From Neocallimastix lanati (nom. inval.) (taxonomy: Eukaryota > Neocallimastigomycota > Neocallimastigomycetes > Neocallimastigales > Neocallimastigaceae), in contig JACVTC010000151.1 in assembly GCA_016946835.1 (NCBI GenBank), positions 1 to 64,000 on the forward strand: 64,000 nucleotides of DNA, given 5' to 3'. Position numbers and translations under genes: made by a program. The notes beneath the pieces are model-generated. The model made no database searches. It saw only the letters and a program-made list of their open reading frames with translations, and was not told where the DNA came from. The first letter of the stretch is position 1. Each line of letters begins with the position of its first letter. Below are positions 1-11,700 of the stretch, piece by piece.

Positions 1-143
1 GTAAAATTTTTTTTTTTTTTTTTTTTGTTTTTTTTTTGTTTTTTTTTTTTGTTTTTTTTTTTGTTTTGTTTTATTTTGATATCCAAGATTAAAATATTTT
101 ATAATTATTGTTTATTAAATTATATCTTTATAGTATTTATATG
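1..143. repeat. T-rich low-complexity tract
   Basis: Long runs of T interrupted by single G (about positions 10-75), then AT-rich sequence. No coding or RNA signal is visible. Confidence 0.8.
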
Positions 144-418
144 AGGTTCGAAATACACTTCGACCACCTACAAGAAATATATTTTTTAGGTTCGAATAAC
201 ACTCGACCACCTAAGGAAATTTTATATTATTGGTTCGAATACCTTTCGATCACCAATAGAAGATATAATTATATTAAGGTTATAAGCTCGAATGACACTT
301 CGACCACTTATAATGATAATTATTTGGTTCAAGATACACCTCGACAACCAAATCAAACAGGTAGTAAAAAAAATATAGTAGTCCTTCTTCTTTGGCTCAA
401 TTTCACTTAACCACAGAG
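144..418. repeat. Tandem array of five hairpins plus one decayed copy
   Basis: Five hairpins lie at 144-169, 186-214, 229-257, 280-313 and 322-353, with starts mostly 42-51 bp apart. Each has a variable outer stem, an inner stem of the type TCGAA/TTCGA, a 5-7 nt loop (often ATACAC-like), and a 2-3 nt bulge (usually CC) on the 3' side. Outer stems are AGGT/ACCT, TTAGGT/ACCTAA, ATTGGT/ACCAAT, TTATAAG/CTTATAA and ATTTGGT/ACCAAAT, so the bases differ while pairing is kept. A sixth, weaker copy at 390-418 keeps CTTTG/CAGAG with one G.T pair. A 100-codon frame crosses the array, but the units are not conserved as protein. Function is unknown. It could be a structured RNA, a series of small mobile hairpins, or protein-binding sites. 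Confidence 0.75.
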
Positions 419-584
419 TAAGAACAGTAAACAAAAATTTTTTTTTTTTTTTTTTTTTGGAATTCAGTACACTAGAATTTCTTATATGTAGCACGGAATA
501 AATAATTGCTAAATTAAAAAAATTATATGGAATAATTTATAAATATTTCTTATATATATAATAATGTTATTAGCTTTATATTAT

Positions 585-800
585 TTTCGGATCCGCAGAT
601 TCTTTACAGGGCCGTTCGACTCCACTATTGAACCGTCAGAATAGTGAATATAACAGAGTAGTGTGTGCCTGTACGAACACGGGACCTTACCACTTTTTCT
701 ATTCTGTTATCACTTGTATCACTAAACCTTATTCAATAATGCTCTACTACCTCCCTATGTGTAAAGCAATCCTTCTCCTATTCTCTAATATAAACGTCTA
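585..800. other. GC-richer island, possibly leader DNA of an LTR relic
   Basis: This stretch is clearly richer in G+C than its surroundings and contains a 7-bp hairpin (CACTATT..AATAGTG near 632-656). It has no open reading frame I recognise. It lies on the internal side of the primer-binding-site match at 1341-1359, so it could be leader or internal sequence of a decayed LTR element. That assignment is inference only. The flanking stretches 419-584 and 801-1340 are AT-rich with nothing recognisable. Confidence 0.35.
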
Positions 801-1340
801 ATTTTTTATATCTATATATATCAACAGTCTTGGTATCAATATATAGATACTATATATATGTATATATTTATAAATTTGAATTTATAATTTCAATTATAAT
901 ATAATTTAGTCGATAATATAAATACGAATTACTATATACACTTAATTGTAACAAAGCCTTAAGCTAAGGAGTTTTTCATCCAACAGCCGCCGATTACAAT
1001 AAGTTATAAATTGTATAAAAGTATTCTTATATTAATGAATAAATGTATAATATAATTAAATTATTATTCTTACTAATTAGTACTTGACAGGAATAAATAT
1101 TTCAAAGTTTATATCACACTGTTTCTCTTGCACAAACAGAAATATAACAACTTTGTTGAATGAAATTATTTATCCAACTAATATAGTAAGGACGTAGGTG
1201 CTACTTTAAATTATTAATATTTATTTATGTATATATTATATTTCTATATTATTGTAAAAAAAATTTTTTTTTTTTTTTTTTTTTTTATTTAATTAAATAA
1301 AATTATTGTGTATGTTTTAATATTAGTTTTTAATTTTGAA

Positions 1341-1359
1341 ATCCCCGATATCTCCACCA
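1341..1359 (-). mobile_element. LTR-element relic marked by a primer-binding-site match
   Basis: On the minus strand this reads TGGTGGAGATATCGGGGAT, the same segment found just inside the 5' LTR of the whole element at 14105-14124. It begins with TGG, the complement of a tRNA CCA tail. Sequence to its right (ATGTTATGG) resembles the LTR edge GTATGG of that element. This looks like an old, broken relative in minus orientation. Its limits and number of breaks cannot be set by eye. Confidence 0.5.
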
Positions 1360-1469
1360 AACTTTATGTTATGGTTCGAGGAATTCAAAAAAAAAAATTA
1401 TATAATATTAAAACACAAAAAAAAAATTTTATTCTTTCACAATAATTTTTATTTATTTATTATATTTTT

Positions 1470-1690
1470 ATTTTAATTTTTATTTTATTTTTATTATTAT
1501 TTTTATTTATTTATTTTATTTTTATTTTATTTTTATTATTATTTTTATTTATTTATTTTATTTTTATTTTATTTTTATTATTATTTTTATTTATTTATTT
1601 TATTTTTATTTTATTTTTATTATTATTTTTATTTATTTATTTTATTTTTATTTTATTTTTATTATTATTTTTATTTATTTATTTTATTTT
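1470..1690. repeat. AT minisatellite, 42-bp unit, about five copies
   Basis: The motif (ATT)3 followed by T/A runs recurs at 1493, 1535, 1577, 1619 and 1661, an exact period of 42 bp. It is pure A/T. It continues into T-rich low-complexity sequence up to about 1750. Confidence 0.85.
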
Positions 1691-1749
1691 TTTTTTTTTA
1701 TTTATTTATTTTATTATTTCTATTTTTTTTTCTTTTTTTTTTTTTTTCT

Positions 1750-2500
1750 CTCTCTCCTAAAAAGGGGTTCCAAGGTAGTCAATTTATATCTTTTTGAAGA
1801 TATAAAAGTAGCAAAGCCTCTGGAAGTAGTTGAAGAGATGGAAAAACAATAGATTTTTAAATCTTATTGATTATTTCCTTATTGTAATAAATAGAAATTT
1901 TATTATTTCCTAATATTCAAATTAACCAAAATAAATCTATAATATAAAAGATGCATTATAGATAAGAATTAAACAAAAAAAAGAGAAGCAGTATTACAAT
2001 AAAATTGAATACTTTAACTTAATTTTGATACTAATTTAATATGTAATCTTATATATTAATTTGAATGACATAATAGAAAATAAAATACATTTATTAATAT
2101 ATGAAAAATCTTTTACAATTTTAAATACAGAAAATTTTATTTTATTTATTTCTTTCATTTCAATTATTTCTTAATTCGAAAGACAGAAATATTGATAAAG
2201 TTATTTAAGTTGTTTATATACAGGAATTATTCCTTATTTAGAAAAATAATACTAAAAGTAATTAGTACTATGTTATTGCTAAACTCTCATAAATTTAATT
2301 TACCTTTATAAGGAATGAACATAAATTTAAATTAAATTTTATGTATAAACTTAAATTTTCAGATCAAATAATATAGTAAAATTATTAATGTAAAGAATAC
2401 ATAAATTTATTAATATTTTAAAATTCACCTTGACTATATTAAAAGGTTTTTAATAAGAATCAATTTATTACTTCATTCTTTATCAAAAGTTAGTAAAATT
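1750..2500. other. AT-rich stretch without a recognisable gene
   Basis: I see no open frame, RNA gene or clear repeat here. A sequence TGTAAAGAAT near 2391 resembles the start of the LTRs further right and may be the left edge of a diverged LTR copy. Confidence 0.4.
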
Positions 2501-2504
2501 GTTG

Positions 2505-2576
2505 TTGTAGTCTGGTGGTAATACACCATGACAATGAAGCCGAATTTCTTAGGTTCGACTTACACCCTTTCCTAAT
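2505..2576 (+). other. tRNA-like double hairpin (box A/box B-like motifs)
   Basis: The segment has a box-A-like TAGTCTGGTGG followed by a box-B-like GGTTCGACT about 40 nt later. It can fold as GTC-TGGTG..CACCA-(T)-GAC (2510-2532) and TTAGG..CCTAA (about 2549-2575). The second hairpin begins TTAGGTTCGA, identical to the start of the second hairpin in the array at 144-418. No acceptor stem or proper T-stem forms, so this is not a working tRNA. It may be a tRNA-derived or hairpin-family relic. Confidence 0.4.
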
Positions 2577-2579
2577 CTA

Positions 2580-3094
2580 AATTATTTTTAGTTAATTAAT
2601 TAAATTATTGTAGAAAGTTCTAGAGTTTCTTTGGTTAATATTATATAACTAAATGAAACTAGAAAGTTCTATTTTAATAATTATTTTATCATTTTTCTAT
2701 AAGATTCATTTTCTAGAAAGAAAACTTAATTTTTCGAACTTTCGTTAATCTTAACTTTTTCCGAAACTGTTTTTCCGAAAAAGTATAAATAAGCGTGAAT
2801 TTCTCAACAAAAAATAATTTTTCTTCGTGCTTTTATTAACTAGTTAAAAGTAATTCGAAATATTACAATAACTAATTAATAATAAAAAATAATAATAAAT
2901 TTTATATTTTAATAAAAAATATTAATAAAACAAATTTTTTAAGAAAACGAATTACTTATTAGTGTAGACCTATTGGGTGTAAACCGTTACAAAAACATTT
3001 TTAATTCATAAATAACTTATACAGTTATTATTAAAATAAATTGAAATTATCACTTTTTAATTCTATATTAAAATTAAGATAATTTCTAAAATTT
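2580..3094 (+). mobile_element. Diverged solo-LTR-like copy (K), plus orientation
   Basis: It shares layout with the LTR at 3937-4935: a TCTAGAAAG-type segment, a TATA-like AAAAAGTATAAATAAG near 2780, then AT-rich sequence with TAAAACAAATTTT and a CTTAT..TTAGTGT segment. The left edge is uncertain and may be nearer 2391. The right edge abuts an ATCAC pentamer at 3095-3099. It is old and diverged, with no internal region or coding sequence. Confidence 0.45.
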
Positions 3095-3099
3095 ATCAC

Positions 3100-3931
3100 T
3101 GTAAAGAATTAATTAAAAATATTTAATTATATTAATAATTAATTCTTTCTACAATTAATAATAAAAAATATTATTAATTGAGATAAAATTAAAAAATATA
3201 ATATAAAAATTGAAAACGAAAATTTAAAAACTTAGAGTTTATTATAAGATTATAATAAACAACACTAAAAGTAGGTTAAGAGAATTTTAGAAATTATTTT
3301 ATTATAAAAATTTTTTATTTAAAAGTAATTTTAAAATATTTGTGTTAATTATTATAATTTCTTATAATAACTCTTGATTATTTTTAGAAGAATCAAGAGT
3401 CCTATTTATATTAATTTGATTTCTAATCTTGGAAAATTATCTCTATCTAGAAAAAGATTAGAAGAAAAAACTAGATAGATCTCGATTGGTGTTTAATTAC
3501 ATCAATCTTTAGTTAATAAGAAAACCCGAATAAGGGAGAAAACTTATTAACTAATTATATATTAATTTTATTAATATTTAATCACAAGTATAATTAAATA
3601 ATTAATTCTTTTAATTATCTTAATTAAAAGTCCAAGAAATAATATAATTTAATTATTTCTTGATTAAATAAAATTATCATTTTAATTCAATTTAATTTTT
3701 CTTAATTAAATAGAATTTAACATTATTTTAATACAATAATACATTATTATAATTTAATATATTAATTATTGATAATTTAATTTAATTTTAAAACAATAAC
3801 ATTAATTAATAATTACTATGTGACATAATTAATAAAATTATTCATAAAATTTTATAAAATAATAAACTTTAAATATTAATTTTTTAATAAAGAATAATAA
3901 TTATTTTGAATAATAATTATAATTCTTTACA
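3100..3931 (-). mobile_element. Solo LTR copy (M), minus orientation
   Basis: Begins TGTAAAG and ends CTTTACA, so on both strands the ends are TG..CA. It is flanked by ATCAC at 3095-3099 and 3932-3936. Internal landmarks match copy R in the same order: the CTCTTGA..TCAAGAG hairpin (about 3370-3400), a reverse TATA-like TATTTATA, and the CTAGA-rich segment. There is no coding sequence. It is more diverged than copies L and R. Confidence 0.65.
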
Positions 3932-3936
3932 ATCAC

Positions 3937-4935
3937 TGTAAGAATCTATAATTATTTTTAACAAAATAATTATATTTTCTTAGTTAGGTTATAATTAATA
4001 TAACTTTTATTTAACTCATATTTCATTTATACAATTAATTATAATTAATAATTTATTTAATTATATATTAAAATTTTATTTAGTTTAATATTAAAAATTT
4101 ATTTAATCAAATAATTTTTATACATTTAAAATAATATTAAATTTATTTAATTATTCACTTAATTATTAAATTTATTAGTTTTAGTTTTCTCTCACTTATT
4201 AAATCATAAACTAAAACACTATTCTGTATTTTATCATGTATTCTGTATTCTATCATGTATTCTGTATTGTATTAATCATGTATTTTATTATTAATGTATT
4301 GTTTTATATTTTTTATGTAAAGTTCTATAAAATAGAACTAAATAGATTAAATTTTAAATTTTATGATCGAAATAATTTTCATTATTTTATTCTTTTATTT
4401 TCGATCATTATATTAGATTAAGTAATCGGTTAATTAAGGTTTTTCCAATTACTTCTTAAAAGTAATCGGTTTTACTTAATTAACGCGATGATCGATATGG
4501 ATAGAATATCGATCAAAAAACTTATCTAGGTTTTTCTTCTAGTCTTTTCCTAGATAAGAGATTTGTTAAGATTAGAACCCCTTTTGATTTTAACCTTATT
4601 TTGACAAAAAAGTATAAATAAGGCTCTTGAGTTCTCTTTGAGAAATCAAGAGTTATTATTATAACAATTATAATATAATAATAATAACAATAAATTTTAA
4701 CATTTAAAATTTTTAATAAATAATAAAACAAATTATTTTAATAAAACAAATTTTATAATTAAAACTTTTCCTTATCAATTTTAGTGTTTCGTCTATTATA
4801 ATTCGTTATAATAAACTCGATAATTAGAAAGAACCATAGGTAAGTATGATTCTTTTCTAAACCTTTAATATTAGCAGTTAGAGCTAATATTAATGATTAA
4901 TAATTTAATTATAATTTTTTAATTAAATTATTACA
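3937..4935 (+). mobile_element. Solo LTR copy (L), plus orientation
   Basis: Starts TGTAAGAATC and ends ATTATTACA, about 1 kb, flanked by ATCAC at 3932-3936 and 4936-4940. It contains a TATA-like AAAAAGTATAAATAAGG near 4606 and an adjacent CTCTTGA..TCAAGAG hairpin (about 4623-4653), as expected for a promoter inside an LTR. A short tandem of ATTCTGTATT/ATCATGT units lies at 4220-4300. With copy R it forms a long inverted repeat. Confidence 0.7.
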
Positions 4936-4940
4936 ATCAC

Positions 4941-5812
4941 TGTAATAATTCTATTAAGAACTAACTCAAAATAGAATTATTAACTACAACTTAACGACTA
5001 ATTCATTAAGTTGAGAAAATAAAATAAAATAAATTTTTTTACCTTTAATGTAGAGTTTATTATAAAATTAATTATAATAATAACACAACATGTAAGAGAA
5101 GAATTGTTTGTATAAATTGATCTTAAAAATATGTTTTTGAATAAAATATTTTTATTAATTTATTAAAGTTAAAAATATAAAAATGTTACTATTATAACTA
5201 TGTTTTTTATAATAATAACTCTTGATTTCTCAAAGAGAACTCAAGAGCCTTATTTATATTTTTTTATGAAAATAAGGTTAAATAAGAAAGGGTTTTCTAA
5301 TCTTAACAAATCTCTTATCTAGGAAAAGATTAGATAGAAAAACCTAGATAAGTTTTCGATCGATATTCTATCCATATCGATCATCGCATTAATTAAGTAA
5401 AACCGATTACTTCTAAAAAGTAATTGGAAAAAATCTTAATTAACCGATTTTCCAATCTAATGATCGAAAATAAAAGAATAAAATAATAAAAGATATTTCG
5501 ATCATATAATTTATCCTTATATTAAAAATATAAAATTAAATAGTTAATAAAATACAGAATACATTATAAAATACAGAATACATTATAAAATACAGAATAC
5601 AATACAAAATACATTAGTTACAATAGAGAATTTAGCATATTTTAAATATATTATTTAAAATTAATTAAATAAATTTTGTTAAATTAATGAATATTTAAAA
5701 TTAAAATAAATAAATTTAATAAATATTATATGTAATTAAATAAAGTTATAGTTATAATAACTTAACTAAGAAAATATAATTATTTGCTAACAAATAATTA
5801 TAGATTCTTACA
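4941..5812 (-). mobile_element. Solo LTR copy (R), minus orientation
   Basis: The mirror partner of copy L. It ends GATTCTTACA (the complement of the TGTAAGAATC start) and is flanked by ATCAC at 4936-4940 and 5813-5817. Long segments match L in reverse complement, including ATCGATCATCGC, CCTTATTTATA and the CTCTTGA hairpin. There is no coding sequence. The two arms could fold into a very large cruciform. Confidence 0.7.
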
Positions 5813-5817
5813 ATCAC

Positions 5818-6493
5818 CTGGTACAGGACTTTTCATTTATTTATTTTCAATAATAATATATTCTAATTAATTCTAATTAAACTTATTTATTTATTTCCGA
5901 ATTTATCTAAATTAATTAAACTCAACATTAATATTCTAACTAATGTTTTTAATTATTAACTAAGCTCTCTTTTATTTTATTTTAAACCCCTTAACTAACT
6001 TAATTATTATTTAAACTTAAAACTATTATATTCACAACACAACTTAACACTAAATTAAAACACCCTTAATTTATTTTACCTTATTTTATTCTAAAATTTA
6101 ATTTATAAAATTTGAGAGAGTGTTTTTAATATTTTTTGATTTTACAAGTTATTTATAGAATTTAATGAAGTTTTTTAATTGGTTCAAATAAATTTTTAAT
6201 TAATTAAAATAAAATATAAAAAATAATAAAATAATATATAAGAATAATAAAAATTAAAGTAAAAATAAAAGTATAAGTAAAAATAAAAATAAAAATATAA
6301 AATAAAAATAAAATATAAGATAAAAATAGTATAATAAAAATTAAAATAAAAATAAAGTAAAAGTAAAAATACAAATAAAAATTTAAAATAAAAATAAAGA
6401 TATAAAATAAAAATAATATAAAAAAAATAAAAACAAATATAAAATAATAAATTCAATAATATAAGCAATATTAGATTGTTCCGTATCACACCT
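5818..6493. other. AT-rich spacer between LTR clusters
   Basis: Includes an A-rich (AAAATA)n-type low-complexity stretch at about 6200-6440. Open frames here are low-complexity artefacts. The right end carries ATCACACCT (6485-6493) directly before the LTR at 6494. Confidence 0.6.
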
Positions 6494-7280
6494 GGTATGG
6501 TTCATATAATTTTAGGAATATAATAATAATTAACACAAATAATAAAATTACAATAAAAAAAATAATTTGTTTTAAAATCAATATTTATTTATTTAAATTT
6601 ATAAAAGAAAAATAATAATATAATTATTTATTTAATAAAAAGAAAGTTATTGATTATATTTTATTTCACTAAAATTACATGTATTTATATTTTTTTTATC
6701 AAATTAAAATTTGTAAAGCCTAACTATTTTTTTAATAAACTAATTACTAATTATTTTTATAAATAAAACATTTAAATTGAAATTGAATTATTATTTTAGT
6801 TAATAATATTATTGTTATAAATAGTAGTTATATATTATTGAATTATTAATTATTTAATAATAGTTTAATACTAATATATATAAAATAAAAATAAAGAGAT
6901 TATACAGAATATTTTATTGTGGTTTAGTTAAATTTAGTAATTAAAAATAAATTTAAATTGATAACGAAAATTTTAATAACTAATTAAATAGATTTGATTA
7001 TTTTCAATATAACATAATACAAAAGAAATATAATATTAATATATTAAGTGGGCAAGGACAATATTCTTGGCTAAAGATTTTTAATACATTATAATGGAAT
7101 CGGATCGATAATTCAAAAAGGAATTATAAGTTAATTAGTGATTTATTAACTTAAGATTTCTATTTAGTAATATTTGAAGAATATTGGAAAGTTCCAATTA
7201 TATAGAATAGAATAATCTATAAGGTTAGAATAATTTATATTATTCTAGCACAATTAGTATTATTTGTTCATTCTGTATTA
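6494..7280 (-). mobile_element. Solo LTR of the Ty3/gypsy-type element family (copy A)
   Basis: 787 bp, nearly identical by eye to the two LTRs of the whole element (7909-8696 and 14134-14918). It is flanked by a 5-bp direct repeat CACCT (6489-6493 and 7281-7285), so it is an independent insertion that collapsed to a solo LTR. The flanks together give CGTATCA-CACC-TGATACG, a perfect 7-bp palindrome around the duplicated site. Confidence 0.8.
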
Positions 7281-7285
7281 CACCT

Positions 7286-7908
7286 GATACGATATTTTAT
7301 TAAATACCGTATATGTTAGTTGGGCGTTTGTGCAAAAGGGAATTACTCCAAGAATATTATATTACAATAATTATATTTACTTTTTATTTATTTATCTTTT
7401 ATTATTTTATTTATTATATTTTATCATAAAAAAAAATACATGTTTTATTATTATTCCTTAAAAAAAAAGAAAATATTTATTTATAAATTATTTTCATAAT
7501 TATATTTTTTACTAATTTTATAAATTTTATTTATCGAAACACTAAAATTAATTAATAAATATAAATATTCATAACTTTTTTACTTATAACTATTAATTCA
7601 TATTGTTTAACATTATTTAAAAATTATTTTAATATTAACATCAATTTAATTAAACATTCAATCTCCGTTATAATTAATATAACTAATTTTACTATATTAT
7701 CAACAATTCTTTTAATATTTTTAATATTATTATTTAATTTAATATTTTAATAATTAATAATAATAAATTATCTTTAATAATATATTAATAATATATTTTA
7801 AGATTCATTATATAAAATTAATTTTTAATAAATATTTATATTAATAATTTTTCTAAATAATTTTTCTATTATTTTCTATTATTTTTACTGGACATGCATC
7901 ACACCTTT
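7286..7908. other. Spacer between two LTRs
   Basis: About 80 bp of mixed-composition sequence (7286-7370) is followed by AT-rich DNA. No gene is seen. ATCACACCT appears again at 7899-7907, next to the LTR at 7909. Confidence 0.5.
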
Positions 7909-8696
7909 GGTATGGTTCATATAATTTTAGGAATATAATAATAATTAACACAAATAATAAAATTACAATAAAAAAAAAATAATTTGTTTTAAAATCAATA
8001 TTTATTTATTTAAATTTATAAAAGAAAAATAATAATATAATTATTTATTTAATAAAAAGAAAGTTACTGATTATATTTTATTTCACTAAAATTACATGTA
8101 TTTATATTTTTTTATCAAATTAAAATTTGTAAAGCCTAACTATTTTTTTAATAAACTAATTACTAATTATTTTTATAAATAAAACATTTAAATTGAAATT
8201 GAATTATTATTTTAGTTAATAATATTATTGTTATAAATAGTAGTTATATTTTATTGAATTATTAATTATTTAATAATAGTTTAATACTAATATATATAAA
8301 ATAAAAATAAAGAGATTATACAGAATATTTTATTGTGGTTTAGTTAAATTTAGTAATTAAAAATAAATTTAAATTGATAACGAAAATTTTAATAACTAAT
8401 TAAATAGATTTGATTATTTTCAATATAACATAATACAAAAGAAATATAATATTAATATATTAAGTGGGCAAGGACAATATTCTTGGCTAAAGATTTTTAA
8501 TACATTATAATGGAATCGGATCGATAATTCAAAAAGGAATTATAAGTTAATTAGTGATTTATTAACTTAAGATTTCTATTTAGTAATATTTGAAGAATAT
8601 TGGAAAGTTCCAATTATATAGAATAGAATAATCTATAAGGTTAGAATAATTTATATTATTCTAGCACAATTAGTATTATTTGTTCATTCTGTATTA
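7909..8696 (-). repeat. 3' LTR (copy B) of the whole element
   Basis: 788 bp, from GGTATGG to CTGTATTA on the plus strand, matching copies A and C. It adjoins the polypurine-like tract at 8697-8709, which fixes it as the 3' LTR of the minus-strand element. Confidence 0.85.
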
Positions 8697-8719
8697 AGAT
8701 GCCCCCGCTAAGACTCAAG

Positions 8720-11700
8720 CTAGGTAGAAGCTGAGTTAAACTTGACAATATTTTTCAAATGAACATTACGATTCATTTGTATATTAGTAGCAGGATAAGC
8801 TAAAGTGACTGTATTGAATTGTTTCTTTACCACTTTCATAGGTCCAACAAAGTAATGTTCTAATTTAGTTCGATTAAAGTTTCTTACTAGTACTAAATCA
8901 CCTGGTTTTATTCTTTTAGCTTGATTCATACTGGTCTTTTCTTCTCTCCTAGTAGCCCAATATTTCGAAGCATTTTTGATATTAGATGCGGCCTCCATTA
9001 CCCATTGGTAGTGTGATACAAATTTTTCCAGTAGAATTTCGTCAGAAGACTTATTTATACCCTTAGTTGGTCTGGCAGCAATGTCAAAAGGTTGTTGGTC
9101 TTCCCTTCCATAAACTAATTCAAAACTTGAATGGTTGGTGATTGAGTTTTTAGTAGTTCTTAAAGCCCAAAGTGCAGATGGTAAAATTTCATCCCATTCT
9201 TTGTGTTGTTGTCCTAGTAATCGTAATAATTTTCCAATTTCTTTATTACGATTCTCAACTAAACCATTGCTTTCAGGATGATATGGAGTGATAAATTTAA
9301 CATATACATCATATAAATCAAGGAAGATTTTTGTCATATCTGATGTAAATTGTGTTCCATTATCAGTAGTGATAATTTGAGGTACACCGTGTCGAGCAAA
9401 TACATTAATTAAAAATTTTATCACATCCTGAGAAGTAACATTTTCAGTGGGCTCTGCCTCAACCCATTTAGTAAAATAATCAACCACAACGATTATATAT
9501 TGATTATTATTTCTGGTTTTACTTAGAGGTCCTATAATGTCCAATCCTAAGTGTGTAAATGGTCCTTCCACTTCAGTTGGTTTATCTTCCGTTGGTTCAG
9601 GGTATGGTTGAGATTTATTTAATTGACATTTTTCACATTTACCTATAATTCGCTTAATGTCATTAACCATATTGTTCCAATAGTAGCTCTTTTTCAAACG
9701 TTGGTATGTCTTGTAATAGCCTTCGTGTCCTATACTGTGTGCTTGAAAAATTAATTGAAGTTTTTCTTTTGTATCTGTAACTAATTTTCTATAATTATTG
9801 CCATCAACAAAGTAGTCCACACCATCAATTGTCGTAAATTTTTCTTCAATAAATTCCTTAATGGTTCTTGAAAGCAGGTTTTCATCTTGTTCCTTGATAA
9901 TTTGTGTTGTTAAGACAACTTTTTCTTTTTCATTTTTCATTCTTGATAAAGCATCTGCGACAACATTATTCTTTCCAGTTTCATATCGTAAATCAATTCC
10001 TAACATACTGACAGTCAAACACCATCTAGTATGACGAGAATTTTGTGGTTCCTTACTTTTAAGTAATCCGATTAATGGTCTATGATCTGTATATACTATA
10101 GTTTGCTTAGGATTTCCCATAATATAAGATTTTAATTTATTAATACAGTAAATTAGAGCAGCACCTTCTAGATCCGTAATTCCATAATTCTTTTCCGATT
10201 TAGATAAACTTCTACTAATATAATGAACCGGATGTTCCTTTCCAGTTTCATCATCCTTTTGTAAAAGCACACCGCCTATACCATCATAGGAAGCATCTGT
10301 TCTTATAATAAATTCTCTATCGAATCTAGGAAATCTTAATATTGGGGCATTGATTAATCTTTCCTTAAGAATTTTAAAACTTTCTTCTTGTTCCTTTTTC
10401 CATTCAAACTTAACACCTTTTCTTAATAGAGTGCATAGAGGTGCAGTAACTTTTGCAAAGTCCTTAATGAAATTTCTATAATATCCAATGGCTCCTAAAA
10501 ATGATCGAAGTTCATGAATGTTAGAGGGAGCCTTCCATTCTTTAATAGCTTCAACTTTGTTTTCCAATGGACTTAAACCTTCTGAGGATACTTTATGTCC
10601 AAGTACTTCTACTTCAGTTTGCATGAAAGAACACTTTTCGATATTGATTTTTAACTTATGTTCCTTGAATATTTCTAAGACTTGTTTAAGATGTTCTAGG
10701 TGTTCTTCTTCAGTTCTTGAGTAGATTAAAATATCATCGATAAAGTTATAGACGCATTTTCCTATTAAGGGAAATAGTATACGGTTCATTTCTCTTTGGA
10801 ATGTAGCTGGAGCACCTGTTAAACCGAAGGGCATTACCTTGAATTGGTAGTTTCCGAACTTAGTTGTAAAGGTAGTGATTTCAACACTATCATCATCCAT
10901 TAATATTTGATGATAACCGGAATAAAGATCTAATGTTGAGAAGATTTTTGCTCCATCTAAGCTATCAAAAATTTCCTCAATATTTGGTAAAGAATAAGAA
11001 TCCTTCTTAGTTGCTTCATTTACTTTCCTATAGTCAATATACAGGCGCCATTTACCGTTCTTTTTAGGCACAAGTACTACTGGTGATGACCATTCTGAAC
11101 ATGAAGGTTCAATTAATCGTTTATATATGAGTTTGGTTAATTCTTCTTTTAAGATATCTGTTTTTAATTTACTAAGTCGATAAAATTTTTGTTTAATAGG
11201 TTTAACTCCTTCCTTAAGAATAATTTTGTGTGGTGATAAATCTGAAGGTGTTAATTCTTCAGAAGAAGTTGCAATTATATCAATATATTCTTCAAGTAAT
11301 TTAGTAATAGCTTCTCTACAATTTGAATTAATTGTACTTTGAAAAACTGTGTCATATATATATTTTATGGGTGGTAATCCTTCAATCGTTTTCAATTGTT
11401 GCTTAGCTTCTTGGTGATTCAATGCTTTGATTACACATAATAATTTTTCTTCGTCATCATATTCATTATTAATAGGTGTAATTTCTTCAATTAAACCTTG
11501 ATCATTAAATCGACAAAGACTATATCTAATTGGATGTATAAATAACTGGTTATCAATTTGAGTTTTGAGGTTGATTAATATATCATAGAATGGATCCTCC
11601 TTGTCTATAATTCTACACGTAACAAGTAGTTCTAGTTCATTAATTTTTACGGGAACTTTGATTAACACATCTTCTGAGTAATCATCATTCATCGTTGCTA

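Noticed and set aside
108-410. 100-codon plus-strand frame over the hairpin array
   Set aside because: Array units shift frame between copies and the peptide is not repeated; conservation is in base pairing, not protein.
144-418. CRISPR-like spacing of repeats
   Set aside because: Repeats are not identical, spacers are not unique inserts, and the context is a eukaryotic nuclear genome.
2505-2576. Functional tRNA gene
   Set aside because: Box-like motifs are present, but no acceptor stem or T-stem pairs.
3937-5812. DNA transposon with long terminal inverted repeats
   Set aside because: Each half has its own TG..CA ends, TATA box and ATCAC flanks, and the centre is itself an ATCAC junction; two inverted solo LTRs explain it better, although a foldback element cannot be excluded.
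6196-6489. 97-codon minus-strand frame
   Set aside because: Phe/Tyr/Leu low-complexity translation of an A-rich tract; no start context or family.
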